A model generated the notes under the pieces. That model was not told where the DNA came from, ran no database searches, and worked only from the letters and a program-made list of their open reading frames with translations. A program made the position numbers and the translations under genes. This document shows positions 33,238-44,199 of a stretch of 64,000 nt of DNA, in pieces. Source of the DNA: Saccharina japonica (lineage: Eukaryota > Sar > Phaeophyceae > Laminariales > Laminariaceae); assembly GCA_008828725.1 (NCBI GenBank), contig MEHQ01002986.1, forward strand, positions 392,591 to 456,590, given 5' to 3'. Within the stretch, counting starts at the first letter, position 1. Every line of letters starts with the position of its first letter.

Positions 33238-33720
33238 TTAAGCCGAAATCGCCGGAATCTCGTTCTTGTGTTGAAAAAAGACTTTCATTTTACACTCAAG
33301 ACTACGGGAGTTCCATCGGGTATATATACGTAGCACTTTTCTTTTCCTTTCAAAATCAGTTTTTGTGCAGGCTACTGCAGGTATAGAGCTCCTCAAGTGA
33401 CCACCGATCTTGGAAAAAGCACGGCATGGTGCACCTCTACCGCCGCAGCATGCGTCTCTCAAAGTAAGGAGCACCCCACGCACGTAGTAGACTACTGTTT
33501 CAGCTGCTGTGTCATCTGCATGTACCGTTTTCAGATAGATGTTTTACGAGCGAACTTCGCGTTCCCTTCCCATTATGCTTCTCCTGCACATTCTAGCGGT
33601 CAAGTTGCGAATCTGTTACTAATAGGATCGCTTCCATCTTGCCTCCTATGTGTGTTTATTCACCCTTTCCTATTACTCTTGCTGTGTGTGCATCCCAAGA
33701 GCAGTCTTTTGAGATCGCGC

Positions 33721-34785
33721 GGGGGGGGGGGGGGGGGGGGGGGCGATAAGACCTCCTTAATTGTGTTTAGGGCTTTGCGGTTTTAAGATCCGGGAAGTGG
33801 GTTGAACCGATTGAGGACCAGACTTCGCATCCCTTCAGAAGACGGAAGCCTACAGATGCGCGGGGGGGGGGGTTGTCAAAACCTCTCAATTTTCCATGCC
33901 ATGGTGGCGTAAGTTCGTAAATGACCATAGACGCCTCCGCTCAATACAATGCGGACGGAAAAAGCCAATGTTCGGGTTTTTTTTCACCGACCAGGCAGAC
34001 AATGGGGGGGGCAGCTTAGTCGAGGGGGGAGGGGGGGGTGGGGGGTGTAAGCTCAATGTCGTTGCACGGCACCGTTTAGTCATATGAACCATAGAACCCT
34101 CGCATCCATACAAATGCCGGGACGGAGCACGTTTGGGTTTTTTTCACAACCAGAGCAGACATTGCTTTTTGCACCAAGCGCGAAGCGCCGTCGAGGGTAT
34201 TTGGCGAGTGCGCGCATGAAGGGTTGGGTTGGCAAATCGCTGTTAAAGAAACCCCTCCTCGAGGCGGAACCTTAGCAATATGGGAAACGACCAAAGACCT
34301 TCAGATTGAAGTTTAATTGTAATGGGTTTCTGTGCTCGGCACTTCCACAGGAGCGCATGGTATGTTGTTCTACTAAAGTTGTAACTGAGCATCACGGACG
34401 CGGCTTTACCATATTAACACTTACGTGGATCTACCATTCCCTTGTGCGGAAACGAAAGGTTTCGCTGCCACCACCACACCAAGATGATGCTACTCGACCC
34501 GCCAGCTTTGGTTGACCCGGCCAAAAAAAAAAATAACAAAAAAAAACGGCGCAACCACTTGCGTATGTCTTTTAGCATGCACGCAGCAGCTGGCGTGTTT
34601 TTGGGAGCCAGCGGGTCGTTGCCGAAAACAACGACGCCAACCCAAACTTTATAAATTCATAGGTCCCAATACACTTTATAGGGGGGCGGGGGGTAACGCA
34701 ATTTATGTTTTGCTTTGGCCTTGAGTCATTATTGACGCACCTGGGTCGGAGCGCGGACGTCACATCCCGGATATTCGAGACGCGA
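33721..34785 (-). mobile_element. Cluster of degraded LINE 3' ends
   Basis: Three G-runs (33721, 33862 and about 34018) each precede a recognisable but indel-rich version of the C-tailed 3' end. The longest, to about 34680, parallels 8440-8956 across its length (CGGGACGGAGCACG, TTGCACCAAGCGCGAAGCGC, CTCGAGGCGGAACC, CCATATTAACACTTACG). Extra single bases are frequent. Confidence 0.7.
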
Positions 34786-37700
34786 GGGGGGGGGGGCTAC
34801 TTCCATATGTTTGCTTTGCTTGCCTTATATTTACCAAGTTGAGGACCCATCGCATCCGCGTCTTTCGGGGCCGGTAGAGCGGAGCCCTAACGGTTGAATG
34901 GCGCGACCCTGACTGCAGGCTTTGAATTTAGAGCGGTTTACCAACGCCCTCCACAACTTGAGGTCGCATCATTAGCGTTGTGCTCTTGCTTCTCTTTGTT
35001 TCCAATATATTTTAACAAAGGAAAACTTTTTTGCTATAAACATCTGTTAATCCCCTCCTTTTGTTTTTCGCCGCACTGTGCCAACCATCTATCTCGCTAA
35101 GATAAGCGATCGTTTTTCCTCCGCCACTAAATTGTTAGTGTAACGCAAAGCTGGCCCTCCTATGTGCACACTCGGTCCGCTACTTGCTTTTGTCCTCAGT
35201 GCTTATCGCGCTGCCCAACGCATTTTCAGAAAAAACGATCTAGACTTTCTCCCTTATTAGGCGACCGCTGCTTGATTGCGATGCGACATTGCTCCCACTA
35301 TGTTGATATTCTACTCTGCTATGGCGTTTGCCGACATGGGCACATCTGTGCATCTAACACCTTCCTCCTCCGTTCCGCGGCTTACTGTTAATACATCCTT
35401 CGCTTCTTTCGCCCTGGCAGGTCCAGGTCCGCCTATCACGAAAATCGCGTTTTTGCAGGCTTTTCGCGGAAGTCCCATATGGCCAATGCAGAATAGACCT
35501 TTCTTCTGCATTTTCGGTGGTGAGTGTGAACTCGAGTCTTCTCAAAAACCGCCCCGTATATTCTCGCCTAAAAACTGTTCTTCCGCCTTCTATCTTCTTT
35601 CTAGGCGCTTAGCCCTTTCCTTTTTTTGCCTTTGATCCTATTCCTGTTCTACGGTCTGTGCTGTAATCCGCCTAGGGAATGGTTCTCCCTAATGGCCCAG
35701 CATCTGCTTTTTGGGATGCTTCGGACTAATACTGCTTGCCCGGGAGTGCAGCCTTGTGCGTGCGGAGCGTCACGCTTTATCCACCCTTATGTTTGCGCCG
35801 ATGCTGCCGTTCCCCCCTATTTTGTTTACTTTTCTCGCCCAATATAGCTTTTTATCACGGCATATGGCTGGCAATTTTCGCTCTTCTATTTGGGGGGGCA
35901 TGTTTCCGTGGTCTTACTTTCACTATATTGCCATTTTCAAAACTTACGGGCTACACTCACATCTAAATTTGTACGTTAAGTTGGTAATACGATGATTCCG
36001 TAATGCCTATGGCCTCCTTGGGTCAAATAGGCTGTTTTAATAATATACTTATTGTCTTATTGAGGCTCTTGAAGGCCTAACCGGTCAGTTTCACTTTCTT
36101 TTTATCTGCCTGTCATGCTGTACTGTTTTCCCAGCTTGTTTTTTACAAGCTTCGCGGTTTCCTTTCCCATACTGTTCGTCCAGGTGGCAATATGCCTTTA
36201 TTGCTCTTTTGTGTTACTTATATTATCATTCAATCAAGTAATACGTCTTTTCCCTTAATTCTAGTATGCAATGAATGCGAAGTCTGTTTAAGGACTGCTT
36301 TATCCATCTTGCTACGTTGTGGGCCTTTACCTTCTTGCCTGAATTATCTTTTTTATTTAATGTGTTTTACTATCCCAAGACGCCAAATTCTTTGAGATCT
36401 CTAACGCACAGGTACGTATAGACACCATTCGCTCTGTGTTTCCTACAAGGATTCGGCAAAATTCATCTTTCCTCCCCACTTTCCAACTTACATTACTTAC
36501 CGGCACCTCTCCGATTATTACGTTAACAATCCAACAAATACTGCGCACAACATGGTTGTTCATTTGGAACGTGTCCGGCGCGTTCACCCACTCCTCCCCC
36601 ACTATCCCTGGTGTACCTGCTAGTGGGGGGGGGGGGGGCCCCTTCCTCTATTGTTTCTTGCAGTCCTTCGGGGTGTTTCTGATTTATGCCAGACCGAAAT
36701 ACAGCGAACATCAAAATCCGCGACACCGTATCTTCCCGGCCGAACATGGATCCCCTGCGATGCTTGCTTCTAACTGCTTTTACATCATCGTCATTAAATA
36801 ATTAATACCTTGATAGTTTAGGTGGGGATAGCCCCTTCGGGTACATCCCCTCATGACTTTAAACTCCTTGTAGGAAAAATATCAACGTACTTCCGATATT
36901 TGCTCCGTCCAATCACAGCACTTCTTCCCGCACATTCCGTCAATTTTTTGCTGTCTCTCAATCAGATATTCTCTCCGGCACATCATCGTTTGCTCTATCC
37001 CCTATTTCCCCACAACTAGGGTTAGGGGTATTGACCAGGCTTCTTCTTAACAAGCAATTTCTCCATGTAGTGTTTAAAATCGTAAGGGCCCTTCGGTGAC
37101 ATCTAAAAATAAACAGTACGGTTGGTTCATCGCCCCGCGTCTTTATACCTGCCTTGGATTATCCCTGGGAGACCTTAGATGTGTACACAATGGTCCCGGC
37201 AGCGTTGCTGGCAGCTACGGGTTTGGCATAATAAATCCTGCTTGCCTCGCTTCGCGTAAATTTTGTTTTCTTCTTCCTTCTCGATCGATTTTGGGTTATG
37301 CGCATTCTATCGTTCAAAAAATCTTACAGGGGCAACGTTTACCTACATGCTTTTAGTCAGCCGTTGATCCCCGCTATAGTTTTACCGCATTGGGTTGGTC
37401 GGGTCAGACCTTGATGCATCCCTGTCTTCTTTAAACAAGTTTATCAACTATCGGACCCTTGCTCTCATCTGCTTTAGGTGCGTACTGCGTTTTCCATATC
37501 CAGTTATTAACAAGCTCTAACCATCAAATGCGTGCGATTCCTTCTCCCCCCGTACTTCATAAAATTCATTAACTATTTTGGTCTTGCCCTGCTTACCCTT
37601 TTCTATTCTTTTAAGTTTAGCTTACACCAACTTATTTTAACTTCTTGCTTTTGTTTGAACTTGCTGCCCTGTAACCCTTCCTGAAAGCCATGTCCCTTCC

Positions 37701-38740
37701 CTTTCTGAGATGCATCTTACGTTTCCGCCTCTACCCACCGCGTTTGAATCATCCTTCTCGAATTTCTTCACGTCGAACGTTTCCGTTGGTCTTGTTGGCG
37801 CGTTTTTCCTTAGCTTGCGGTAATGCCCTTCTAACCAGTAACTTGCCCTTTTCCCCTTTCCGAAGCTCACTACCATTTTTACCGTTTTCTGTGCTGCTTT
37901 AAATGATTAGCTAATCCCGGTATACTGCCTCTTTCCTGCTTGTTTGCCTAGTAAAATCGCCTTGTTAATCCCTACCCAACATTCGCTGCTTTCATCCGCG
38001 CCATGCAAGTTCCTTCATTCGGTTTTTATTAGCTAACGTTCTTTCCATATGCCCGCTTCTTTTGCTCTCCAAACGCACGCTTTTTTTTTTATTTCTAGCA
38101 ATACCATACTCCTCCCATCCTGACGTAGTTTTGCTCGATGCGTATCTTGCGTGTGCCTTTCTCCTTACTCCTATAGCCTCTTTTACTTCGTCATCCCACC
38201 ATTTTACTGCTCTATTGCATATTATCAACTTCTTTCCTATTACTTTACTTGCTGTGGTCTTGACCAATTTCTCCCATCCTTCTATTATCCTCGCTCCTGC
38301 ATTATCTCTCTCTATATTGTTCTTTGTCGTACCTATGCTTTCCAGCAGATCGGAAAAATGCTCTGCATTTTTAGTCATCTCTTCTTGGAACTCTTCCCGT
38401 TTTTCCTTTACTTCTAGTTTATCTATTCGCCATCTGTACAATTTCCTACCGCGCCTATTTTTGATAACTCTCGTCTGCTGGCTGTCTGTCCATATTAGGC
38501 AGTGATCCGTAGTTCCTACGCCCGCCGCGCATACATGTACTTCAGTTTCCTTACTACTTCCATTTTCTACCACTATAAAGTCAAGAACGGAGCTTTCTCC
38601 CTGGGGGGAGTACTCGATACTCATGGAGGGAGGCAAAAAATATACATTACAACTTCGATGTCTGGTACATCGAAGCTTTCGTGCAGTGTCAGCATGCATA
38701 CATAGCACGGGGATGGCAGGGGATGGAGAGGAAAACACAT
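34786..38740 (-). mobile_element. 5'-truncated LINE (endonuclease C-end, reverse transcriptase)
   Basis: Read on the minus strand. At 37992-38738 an open stretch carries the end of an APE-type endonuclease (GESSVLDFIVVENG, GTTDHCLIW) and the linker (WRIDKLEVKEKREEF, AVKWWDDEVKEAIGVRRKAH). Downstream, frames break often but motifs continue in order: HYRKL (about 37.8 kb), NEFYEVRGE (37.55), DPTN (37.4), QAGF (37.24), FLDV (37.1), EDTVSRILMFA (36.7, where the catalytic ADD is disrupted), ALEISKNLASWDS (36.4), and a C-terminal EEEGV region (35.35). It ends in a G-run at 34786, the C-tail on the minus strand. The endonuclease N-terminus is missing. Confidence 0.75.
37992..38738 (-). pseudogene. 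LINE ORF2 fragment, open 248 codons
   Basis: This is the longest uninterrupted part of the LINE. The DH of GTTDHCLIW corresponds to the last conserved endonuclease motif (SDH-type). The Lys/Glu-rich linker that follows is typical between endonuclease and reverse transcriptase. The frame ends at TGA just after ELAWRG, and the homologous frame continues directly in another phase (DESSECWVGINKA), so the stop is a frameshift product. There is no reason to take the first Met as a real start. Confidence 0.75.
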
Positions 38741-39053
38741 TCGAAACTTTTTAAATGATATACGATGCGATGAGATATATTATAGGAACATCGGATCGAA
38801 AAAAAGGAGTCTTTTGGGCCGATGTCCAACACTATTTAATAGCCGATAGTAGTTCCGTGTCTCGGGAAAGAAAGCAGGAGAAGGTCGAATTCAAATAAGC
38901 GGTGCTGCTTTGCTGCTTTTATATATTTATAAAAAGCAAAAAAGCAAGATAATAGCTGTGATGAGATCGAAGATTTCGTCGAAAACTCACCTTTTGCAAG
39001 CTGTGCGTGATGCTTGTCGATCACGCTTGCTACGGTAGAGAGGACGGGGTCAC
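38741..39053. other. No gene; REP-D 3' piece inside
   Basis: At 38947-38995 the minus strand has GATGAGTTTTCGACGAAATC, CTTCGATCTCATCACAGCT. The rest is unrecognised. Confidence 0.5.
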
Positions 39054-39057
39054 TTAA

Positions 39058-39608
39058 GGGGCCCCTTCGGTCATGATGAAACACGAGTCTTCCATCGTTG
39101 AAAAGTATATTTTTTTCGTTTTTTTTACAGCAGCAATACTATTTCTGGTATAATAACACCATATCAGTACTCCTTACGGAAAACGGCATAGCTCCAGTTC
39201 TAATGCTCAGGTTTTCGCCCATAGAGTATTTGCAAAGAGCCTAGACCATGGTCAACATTTGTGTATCGGGAGGCATATCGATCAGACGCCTTGGTCGTCA
39301 CGAAAAGTGTCTTTAAAGAGGCACTAATCCTTAAGGAAAAGTGCCTCTTTAGAGGTACTTTTCGTGACGACCAAAGTGTCTGATCGATATGCCTTCCGAG
39401 ACACAAATGTTGACCATGGTCTAGGCTCTTTGCAAATACTCTATGGGCGAAAACCTAAGCATTAGAACTGGAGCTATGCCGTTTTCCGTAAGGAGTACTG
39501 ATATGGTGTTATTATACCAGAAATAGTATTGCTGCTGTAAAAATAAACGAAAAAAAAATATTTTTCAACGATGGAAGACTCGTGTTTCATCATGACCGAA
39601 GGGGCCCC
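39058..39608. mobile_element. 551-bp fold-back element in TTAA
   Basis: TTAA flanks both sides (39054 and 39609). The ends are GGGGCCCCTTCGGTCATGAT and its complement. Arms of about 270 bp pair with few mismatches around a centre near 39333. The insertion split a REP-C copy (CACTTAAGGAGCTCT), whose remainder follows at 39614. Confidence 0.88.
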
Positions 39609-39613
39609 TTAAG

Positions 39614-39735
39614 GAGCTCTCTATATGTCTCTCACCCCAAGAAAAGCTGATTTTGGAGGTGACATAAAGGTGCTACGTATATACGATGTACCAGGTACCC
39701 GATAAGCATTACCATGCATGGCCCAATGTTACAAG
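39614..39735 (+). repeat. REP-C remainder after the fold-back element
   Basis: GAGCTCTCTATATG, AGCTGATTTTGGAGGTGACA, AAGGTGCTACG and ACCCGATAAGCATTACCATG. Confidence 0.7.
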
Positions 39736-39875
39736 GATTACCCTGGGCTGGCGGGTAATCGATCGATATTGTACCCCTGTGTAGCTCAGTAGGGAATAAA
39801 TACCCTCACAACTAACTACACAGGTCGTCGGCAGGACACGGGTTCGAATCTCACTTCGAAAGTTTCTTTCACAGA
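39735..39875 (+). mobile_element. Second SINE family, copy with B-box
   Basis: Leader GGATTACCCTGGGCTGGCGG and ATCGATCGAT, then TGTAGCTCAGTAGGG (A-box-like) and GGGTTCGAATCTC (B-box). The spacing between boxes contains extra bases and no clean cloverleaf forms. Confidence 0.7.
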
Positions 39876-40020
39876 AACGCTTGCGCGTGCGTCCCTAAAA
39901 GAAAAACGTCTCCCTGGTTCCCCAGGTATTGAAACGGAGCGGGTAGGTCACAACGTACGGCCGTATACGGTACCGACGTCCCAAATATCCCGCCGTTCAG
40001 AGGGGGGGAGAGTGTTATAA

Positions 40021-40094
40021 GGATTACCCTGGGCTGGGTAATCGATCGATCTTTTACCCCTATAGCTCAGCAGGTAATACCCTCACATTTGGAG
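40021..40094 (+). mobile_element. Second SINE family, truncated copy
   Basis: GGATTACCCTGGGCTGGGTA to TAATACCCTCACATTTGG, then replaced by a LINE tail. It is 145 bp downstream of the previous copy. Confidence 0.7.
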
Positions 40095-40410
40095 GGGTAG
40101 TCATGTCGTGCACGGCCGTAGTCGTATACCATAGACCCTCGCTATCCCTACAATGCCGGGACGGAGCACGTTGGGATTTTCACCAACCAGGAGGGGGGGG
40201 GGGGGGGGTACTCATTTGTTGCTTGCCTTAAGTCATTTGACCATTGACCACTCCTTGAGACGGAGGGGGGGGTGTACTCATGTTGTGCACGGCCGTAGTC
40301 ATATGACCATAGACCCTCGCATCCCTACAATGCCGGGACGGAGCCGTTGGGTTTTCACCAACCAGGCAGACATTGCTTGCACCAAGCGCGAAACCCCTGT
40401 GCGCTGCCAC
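40095..40410 (-). mobile_element. Three stacked LINE 3' ends (B, A, B)
   Basis: Boundaries are at about 40193 and 40263. Each new G-run interrupts the previous copy: B (CGGCCGTAGTCGTATACC), then A (TACTCATTTGTTGCTTGCC), then B again (TACTCATGTTGTGCACGGCC). All have the same orientation. Confidence 0.8.
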
Positions 40411-40446
40411 GGGGGGTTTATTAAGGATCTTTACCCGGGCGGGGAT

Positions 40447-41335
40447 TTACGACTACTCTAACCCCCCCTATCGCTCAGTAGGGTACATACCCCCACAACC
40501 AATGTTAACAACGGAAGACATTTGCACGCCACGAGCAAGAACGAAAGACATTGCATTCCACCGTCCTTTCAGAAAATGTTGACATCCAAAGCGTGGCTAC
40601 TGTACCTCTCAATAGTTACAATAGAGTACACCTTCGCCCACGGAGTATATATAACGTCATAAAAAAAGCGCCGAGTTGGAGTTTGCACAGCCAGGGTGTT
40701 CACATTCGTTTTTCGCACAGAAAACGGGAAGGTTTGTTTCGCGAATATACTGGCTGGTTGATTTTGATGACAGCAGTACACTCGTTACTGGCTGAGCCAG
40801 CCAGTCAGTGCCCAGCCCCCTAGGTAATACATCATCAGCACCATAAATAACAATAATAGCTGTATTATTGGTATAATTACTTCCCGTACATTATAGCATA
40901 CCCGGTACGTACTACTGCTGTTAATATTAATAGATAAATCGCTGTGAGAGTAAATGGGAAGATCTGGCTCAACATGAGAGAAAAAGGCCTCTATCCTCTA
41001 TCTAATACCTGGTATTAATAACCAACCAGCCAAAACTTCCAAATTCGAGACTACGCCGTATACACAAGTTCAACAACAGTATTCGGATTTTGAACTTTTC
41101 TAATTTTCTACCAGTATACAGCTGGTACCAGGTAGTATATAACCGGTAGCCTACGTGATCGGAAATAAAAACGAAATAAACAATATGACGCCGAGATACC
41201 GGTAAACAGATTATTATCCCCGAATATCTGCAAACCCCTCCCCCGCTCAGCCTGACTTGCATACCGGTAAAGAAATGTTGATCATTGACCAGATTATCAC
41301 GGATTTGATCTCTCATTGCCTTGTATATATTAAAA
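40447..41335. other. No recognised gene
   Basis: A decayed tRNA-like start (CCCCCTATCGCTCAGTAGGG) at 40456 may be another second-family SINE. The remainder is unassigned AT-rich sequence. Confidence 0.45.
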
Positions 41336-41339
41336 ATTA

Positions 41340-41385
41340 GAAAAAAAAACAGCTGTGAGTCGAGGCTTCGTCGAAACTCATTTTG
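41340..41385 (-). repeat. REP-D 3' piece
   Basis: AATGAGTTTCGACGAAGCCT, CGACTCACAGCTG on the minus strand beside an A-run. Confidence 0.6.
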
Positions 41386-41839
41386 CTACTACTGTAGCTG
41401 AGTGTAATACTTCGATCCGGCGTACTTACGGGTTTTATATGTGATACCGTTCGTCAAATTGCATATAATATGCACTTCGTAAGTTTCACAGGCGCATATC
41501 AAACTTTCGTGACCAACTACACTTCGTATATTTTAACAGAGGGCGCACATCAAACTTTCGTGACCAAGTATAGACTAAGAGCACAGGTGCGGTATATTGC
41601 ACTACGCTACTATTAATATTAATACATCATGTATATATGATTCGTTATTATAGATGTTCGTATCGAAAGTTTTGGTATATCGTACCGGAAGTTTTGCTAT
41701 ATCGTATGTAAACTTTGGATTGTATCGCATTGGAAAAATTCGATATACCCTATCGAACGTTTTTTTTTCCCTCCATCGACATTTACGTATATGTGTGTCT
41801 GGTATGTTACTGAACGGAGGCATACATGGTATGTATTGT

Positions 41840-42425
41840 TTGTCGATATCATATCGAACTCGATTTCGCTATTCGATATCGTATCGGACTTGACTATGCT
41901 TATTGATATTATACCGAAACCGATCCGTTAATCGATATCGCAAAGGAATCGATTAAGTTAATCGATATCACATGATAATCGATTCCGTTCATCGATTATC
42001 GTATCGAAACCGACTCGGTTTATCGATATCGTATCGAACTCGACTACGTATGCTTATCGATGTCGTGTCAAAACCGATCCCGTCTATCGATATCGCATAG
42101 GAATCGATTATGTCAATGGATATCACATGAGACTCGATTCCGTTTTACGATATCGTATCGAAACCGATTCGGTTTATCGATATCGTATCGAACTCGATCT
42201 CGGTGTGCGTCGAACTCGATTCCGTGTATCGATATCGTGTCGAAAATCGATCCCGTTTATCGATATCGCATAGGAATTAATATGATGTTAGTCGATAGCA
42301 CGTGATACTCGATTCCGTTTTTCGATATCGTATCGGACTCGATTCCGTTTGTCGATATAGTATCTGACTCGATTATGTTTATCGATATGGTACCGGCCTC
42401 GATTCCGTTGATCGATATCCAGATT
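41840..42425. repeat. CGATATCG tandem array, second locus
   Basis: Irregular units of about 30-60 bp such as ATCGATATCGTATCGAAACC and GACTCGATTCCGTTTATCG repeat at least twelve times. The core is shared with 7305-7495, but the flanking parts of the unit differ. Confidence 0.9.
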
Positions 42426-42719
42426 CCACCTTTCACTTATATACGAAATATACTTAAAATAAACGTCGACCACATACTACAGAATTTCTCACGAGTCATC
42501 ACCCGACTCGCGGGTCGGGTCAGGATGTTTTCAAACTTTACGCCGAGCCGGATCGCGTCAGGAGACTTTCAAACTCCCAGGGATGGGATCAGGTCACTTC
42601 ACAGCCCTGCATATACTCGTGCATACCAGGAATGCTATTTAATATCACGTGGAATTTAGAACCAAGCGCGGCCTCATGAACGGGAGAGTGCCAAACGCTA
42701 GCACTGCGTTACCCTGTAC

Positions 42720-42846
42720 GTAGTATTAGTAGTAGTAGTAGTAGTAGTGGTAGTAGTAGAGGTAGTAGTAGTAGTATTAATAGTAGTAGTAGTAGTAGTA
42801 GTAGCAGTAGCAGTAGTTGGTAGAGTAGTAGGTAGTAGTAGTAGTG

Positions 42847-42885
<39 letters not shown>

Positions 42886-42892
42886 TTGTTTA
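42720..42892. repeat. (TAG)n microsatellite
   Basis: Interrupted TAG/GTA repeats. The minus strand gives an artificial Tyr/Leu-rich frame. Confidence 0.95.
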
Positions 42893-42934
42893 ATGTCGCT
42901 TGTAGACAGCACATGGGACATATCAGACGCGGGC

Positions 42935-43285
42935 GGAGAGGTGGTGAGGGGGGGGGGCGAGGGGGGGCGGTGTAGGGGGGCAGGGAGACGGAAGGGGGGA
43001 GGCAGGGGAGGGGGGGGGGCGAGGGGAGGGAGGGGGGGGGGGAGGAGGTGGAGGGGCATGGATGGAAGGGGGGAGGAGGGAGGGGGCGGGGGCGAGGGGA
43101 GGGGGAGGGTCGGGGGGGGAGGGAGGGAGGGAGCTACGGGAGGGGAGGGGCGGAGGTGAGGAGGAGGGCGAGGTGCGAGGGAGGGGAGCGGGAGGCGAGG
43201 GTGAGGGGAGGGGAGGGGAGGGGAGGGGAGGGGAGAAGAGGGGAGGAGAGGAGAGGAGAGGCGGGGGCAGGGAGGGGAGGGGTGT
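42935..43285. repeat. 350-bp G-rich purine tract
   Basis: GGGGGAGGG/GGGGCGAGG repeats run directly into a LINE subfamily B 3' end (43286-43325). It is therefore probably an overgrown LINE tail (C-rich on the LINE strand). It has strong G-quadruplex potential. The long frames across it (Gly/Arg or Pro-rich) are artefacts. Confidence 0.8.
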
Positions 43286-43330
43286 ACCCGATACTCATGC
43301 ATGGCCGTAGTCGTGTGATCATAGACGTCC
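43286..43330 (-). mobile_element. LINE subfamily B 3' end, very short
   Basis: GTGTACCCGATACTCATGCA, TGGCCGTAGTCGTGTGATCA then divergence. It marks the origin of the adjacent G-rich tract. Confidence 0.65.
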
Positions 43331-43669
43331 AACCAGAGCTAAACCCTGTAAATACGTTAAATGGTGAAGTTCGGTTTTCTATTAGTAGTACCAGGTACGT
43401 ATATAGTAATATTAAGCAAGCAAGCCATTGGGCTCGTGTATACCTGGTACGTCGTAGTAGTAAGCGGTTCTTTGTCGAAATCTTCAACATTTTGATTCGT
43501 GTTCCTAGAGCAGATGATACGTATTTACCACTCCTGGTCGAAATAGAAGTATTACTTCGTACCAGGCATACAATCCACACGTTCGCTGTATATGGGGCAT
43601 CTTGGTACATAACTATGTCCATACATATAGTTCCACGGCTGGAAGGGGAGAGAACCGTGTATACCCTAT

Positions 43670-43850
43670 ATGTATCTACTGCAACACATTCAGGGAGTAC
43701 ACGGCATACATGCGACCTCTCTTGAGTTCCGCAACTGTCAGATCTTGTTCCCCTCAAACCCCGTACTTCACGCGATGAAAAAAGTATCCCACGCATCTTG
43801 CAAACATGAGTTTCGACGAAATCCTCGATTTCACAGCTCTGTTTCATTTT
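43670..43850 (+). repeat. REP-D copy
   Basis: CTGCAACACATTCAGGGAGT, GTTCCCCTCAAACCCCGTAC, CATGAGTTTCGACGAAATCC and CTCGATTTCACAGCTC. It is directly followed by a SINE. Confidence 0.65.
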
Positions 43851-43871
43851 TTTTTGTATATCTCTATATAG

Positions 43872-44190
43872 CCGGTCGCCCCGGTGGTCTAACAGGTAGC
43901 CACGAAGCCTTTAGGGCCGGATGTCGAGGGTTCGATTCTCCCCATGGAGGTTTTTAATTCTCAAATGACACCGACTGTCGAGAGCGCATATTATAGCGTG
44001 GGCAAGCAAAATTCGACGAAAGTTGACGAGGGAAGAAAGTGCTGAACCCTCTGCGCGATAAAAACCAAGGCAAGAACCGTAGTGGGGGGGGAGGGAGAGG
44101 AGCCTACTTTGTGACCCCGGATCTGAGTTACGACTAGGGAGGGAGAAAGACGGAAGTGCGAAGATAATGAATGGGATGGAAAAACAAATA
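43872..44190 (+). mobile_element. tRNA-headed SINE, most complete copy
   Basis: Head GGTCGCCCCGGTGGTCTAAC with B-box GGGTTCGATTC, linker ending TGTCGAGAGCGCATATTATA, body GACGAGGGAAGAAAGTGCTG, AACCCTCTGCGCGATAAAAA, GGCAAGAACCGTAGTGGGG, GTGACCCCGGATCTGAGTTA, ending GATAATGAATGGGATGGAAA. The acceptor stem does not pair. Confidence 0.88.
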
Positions 44191-44199
44191 TATATATAT

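Noticed and set aside
34786..38740. LTR retrotransposon or ORF1/gag reading of the minus-strand frames
   Set aside because: Motif order (endonuclease end, linker, RT motifs, C-terminal region, C-tail) fits a LINE ORF2 with frameshifts, and no LTR or protease was seen.
43048..43847. Frames of over 200 codons on both strands
   Set aside because: They are produced by the stop-poor G-rich purine tract and run out into unrelated sequence.
43872..43947. Possible functional tRNA gene
   Set aside because: A-box and B-box are present, but the acceptor stem does not pair and a SINE body follows. Other copies have the same structure.
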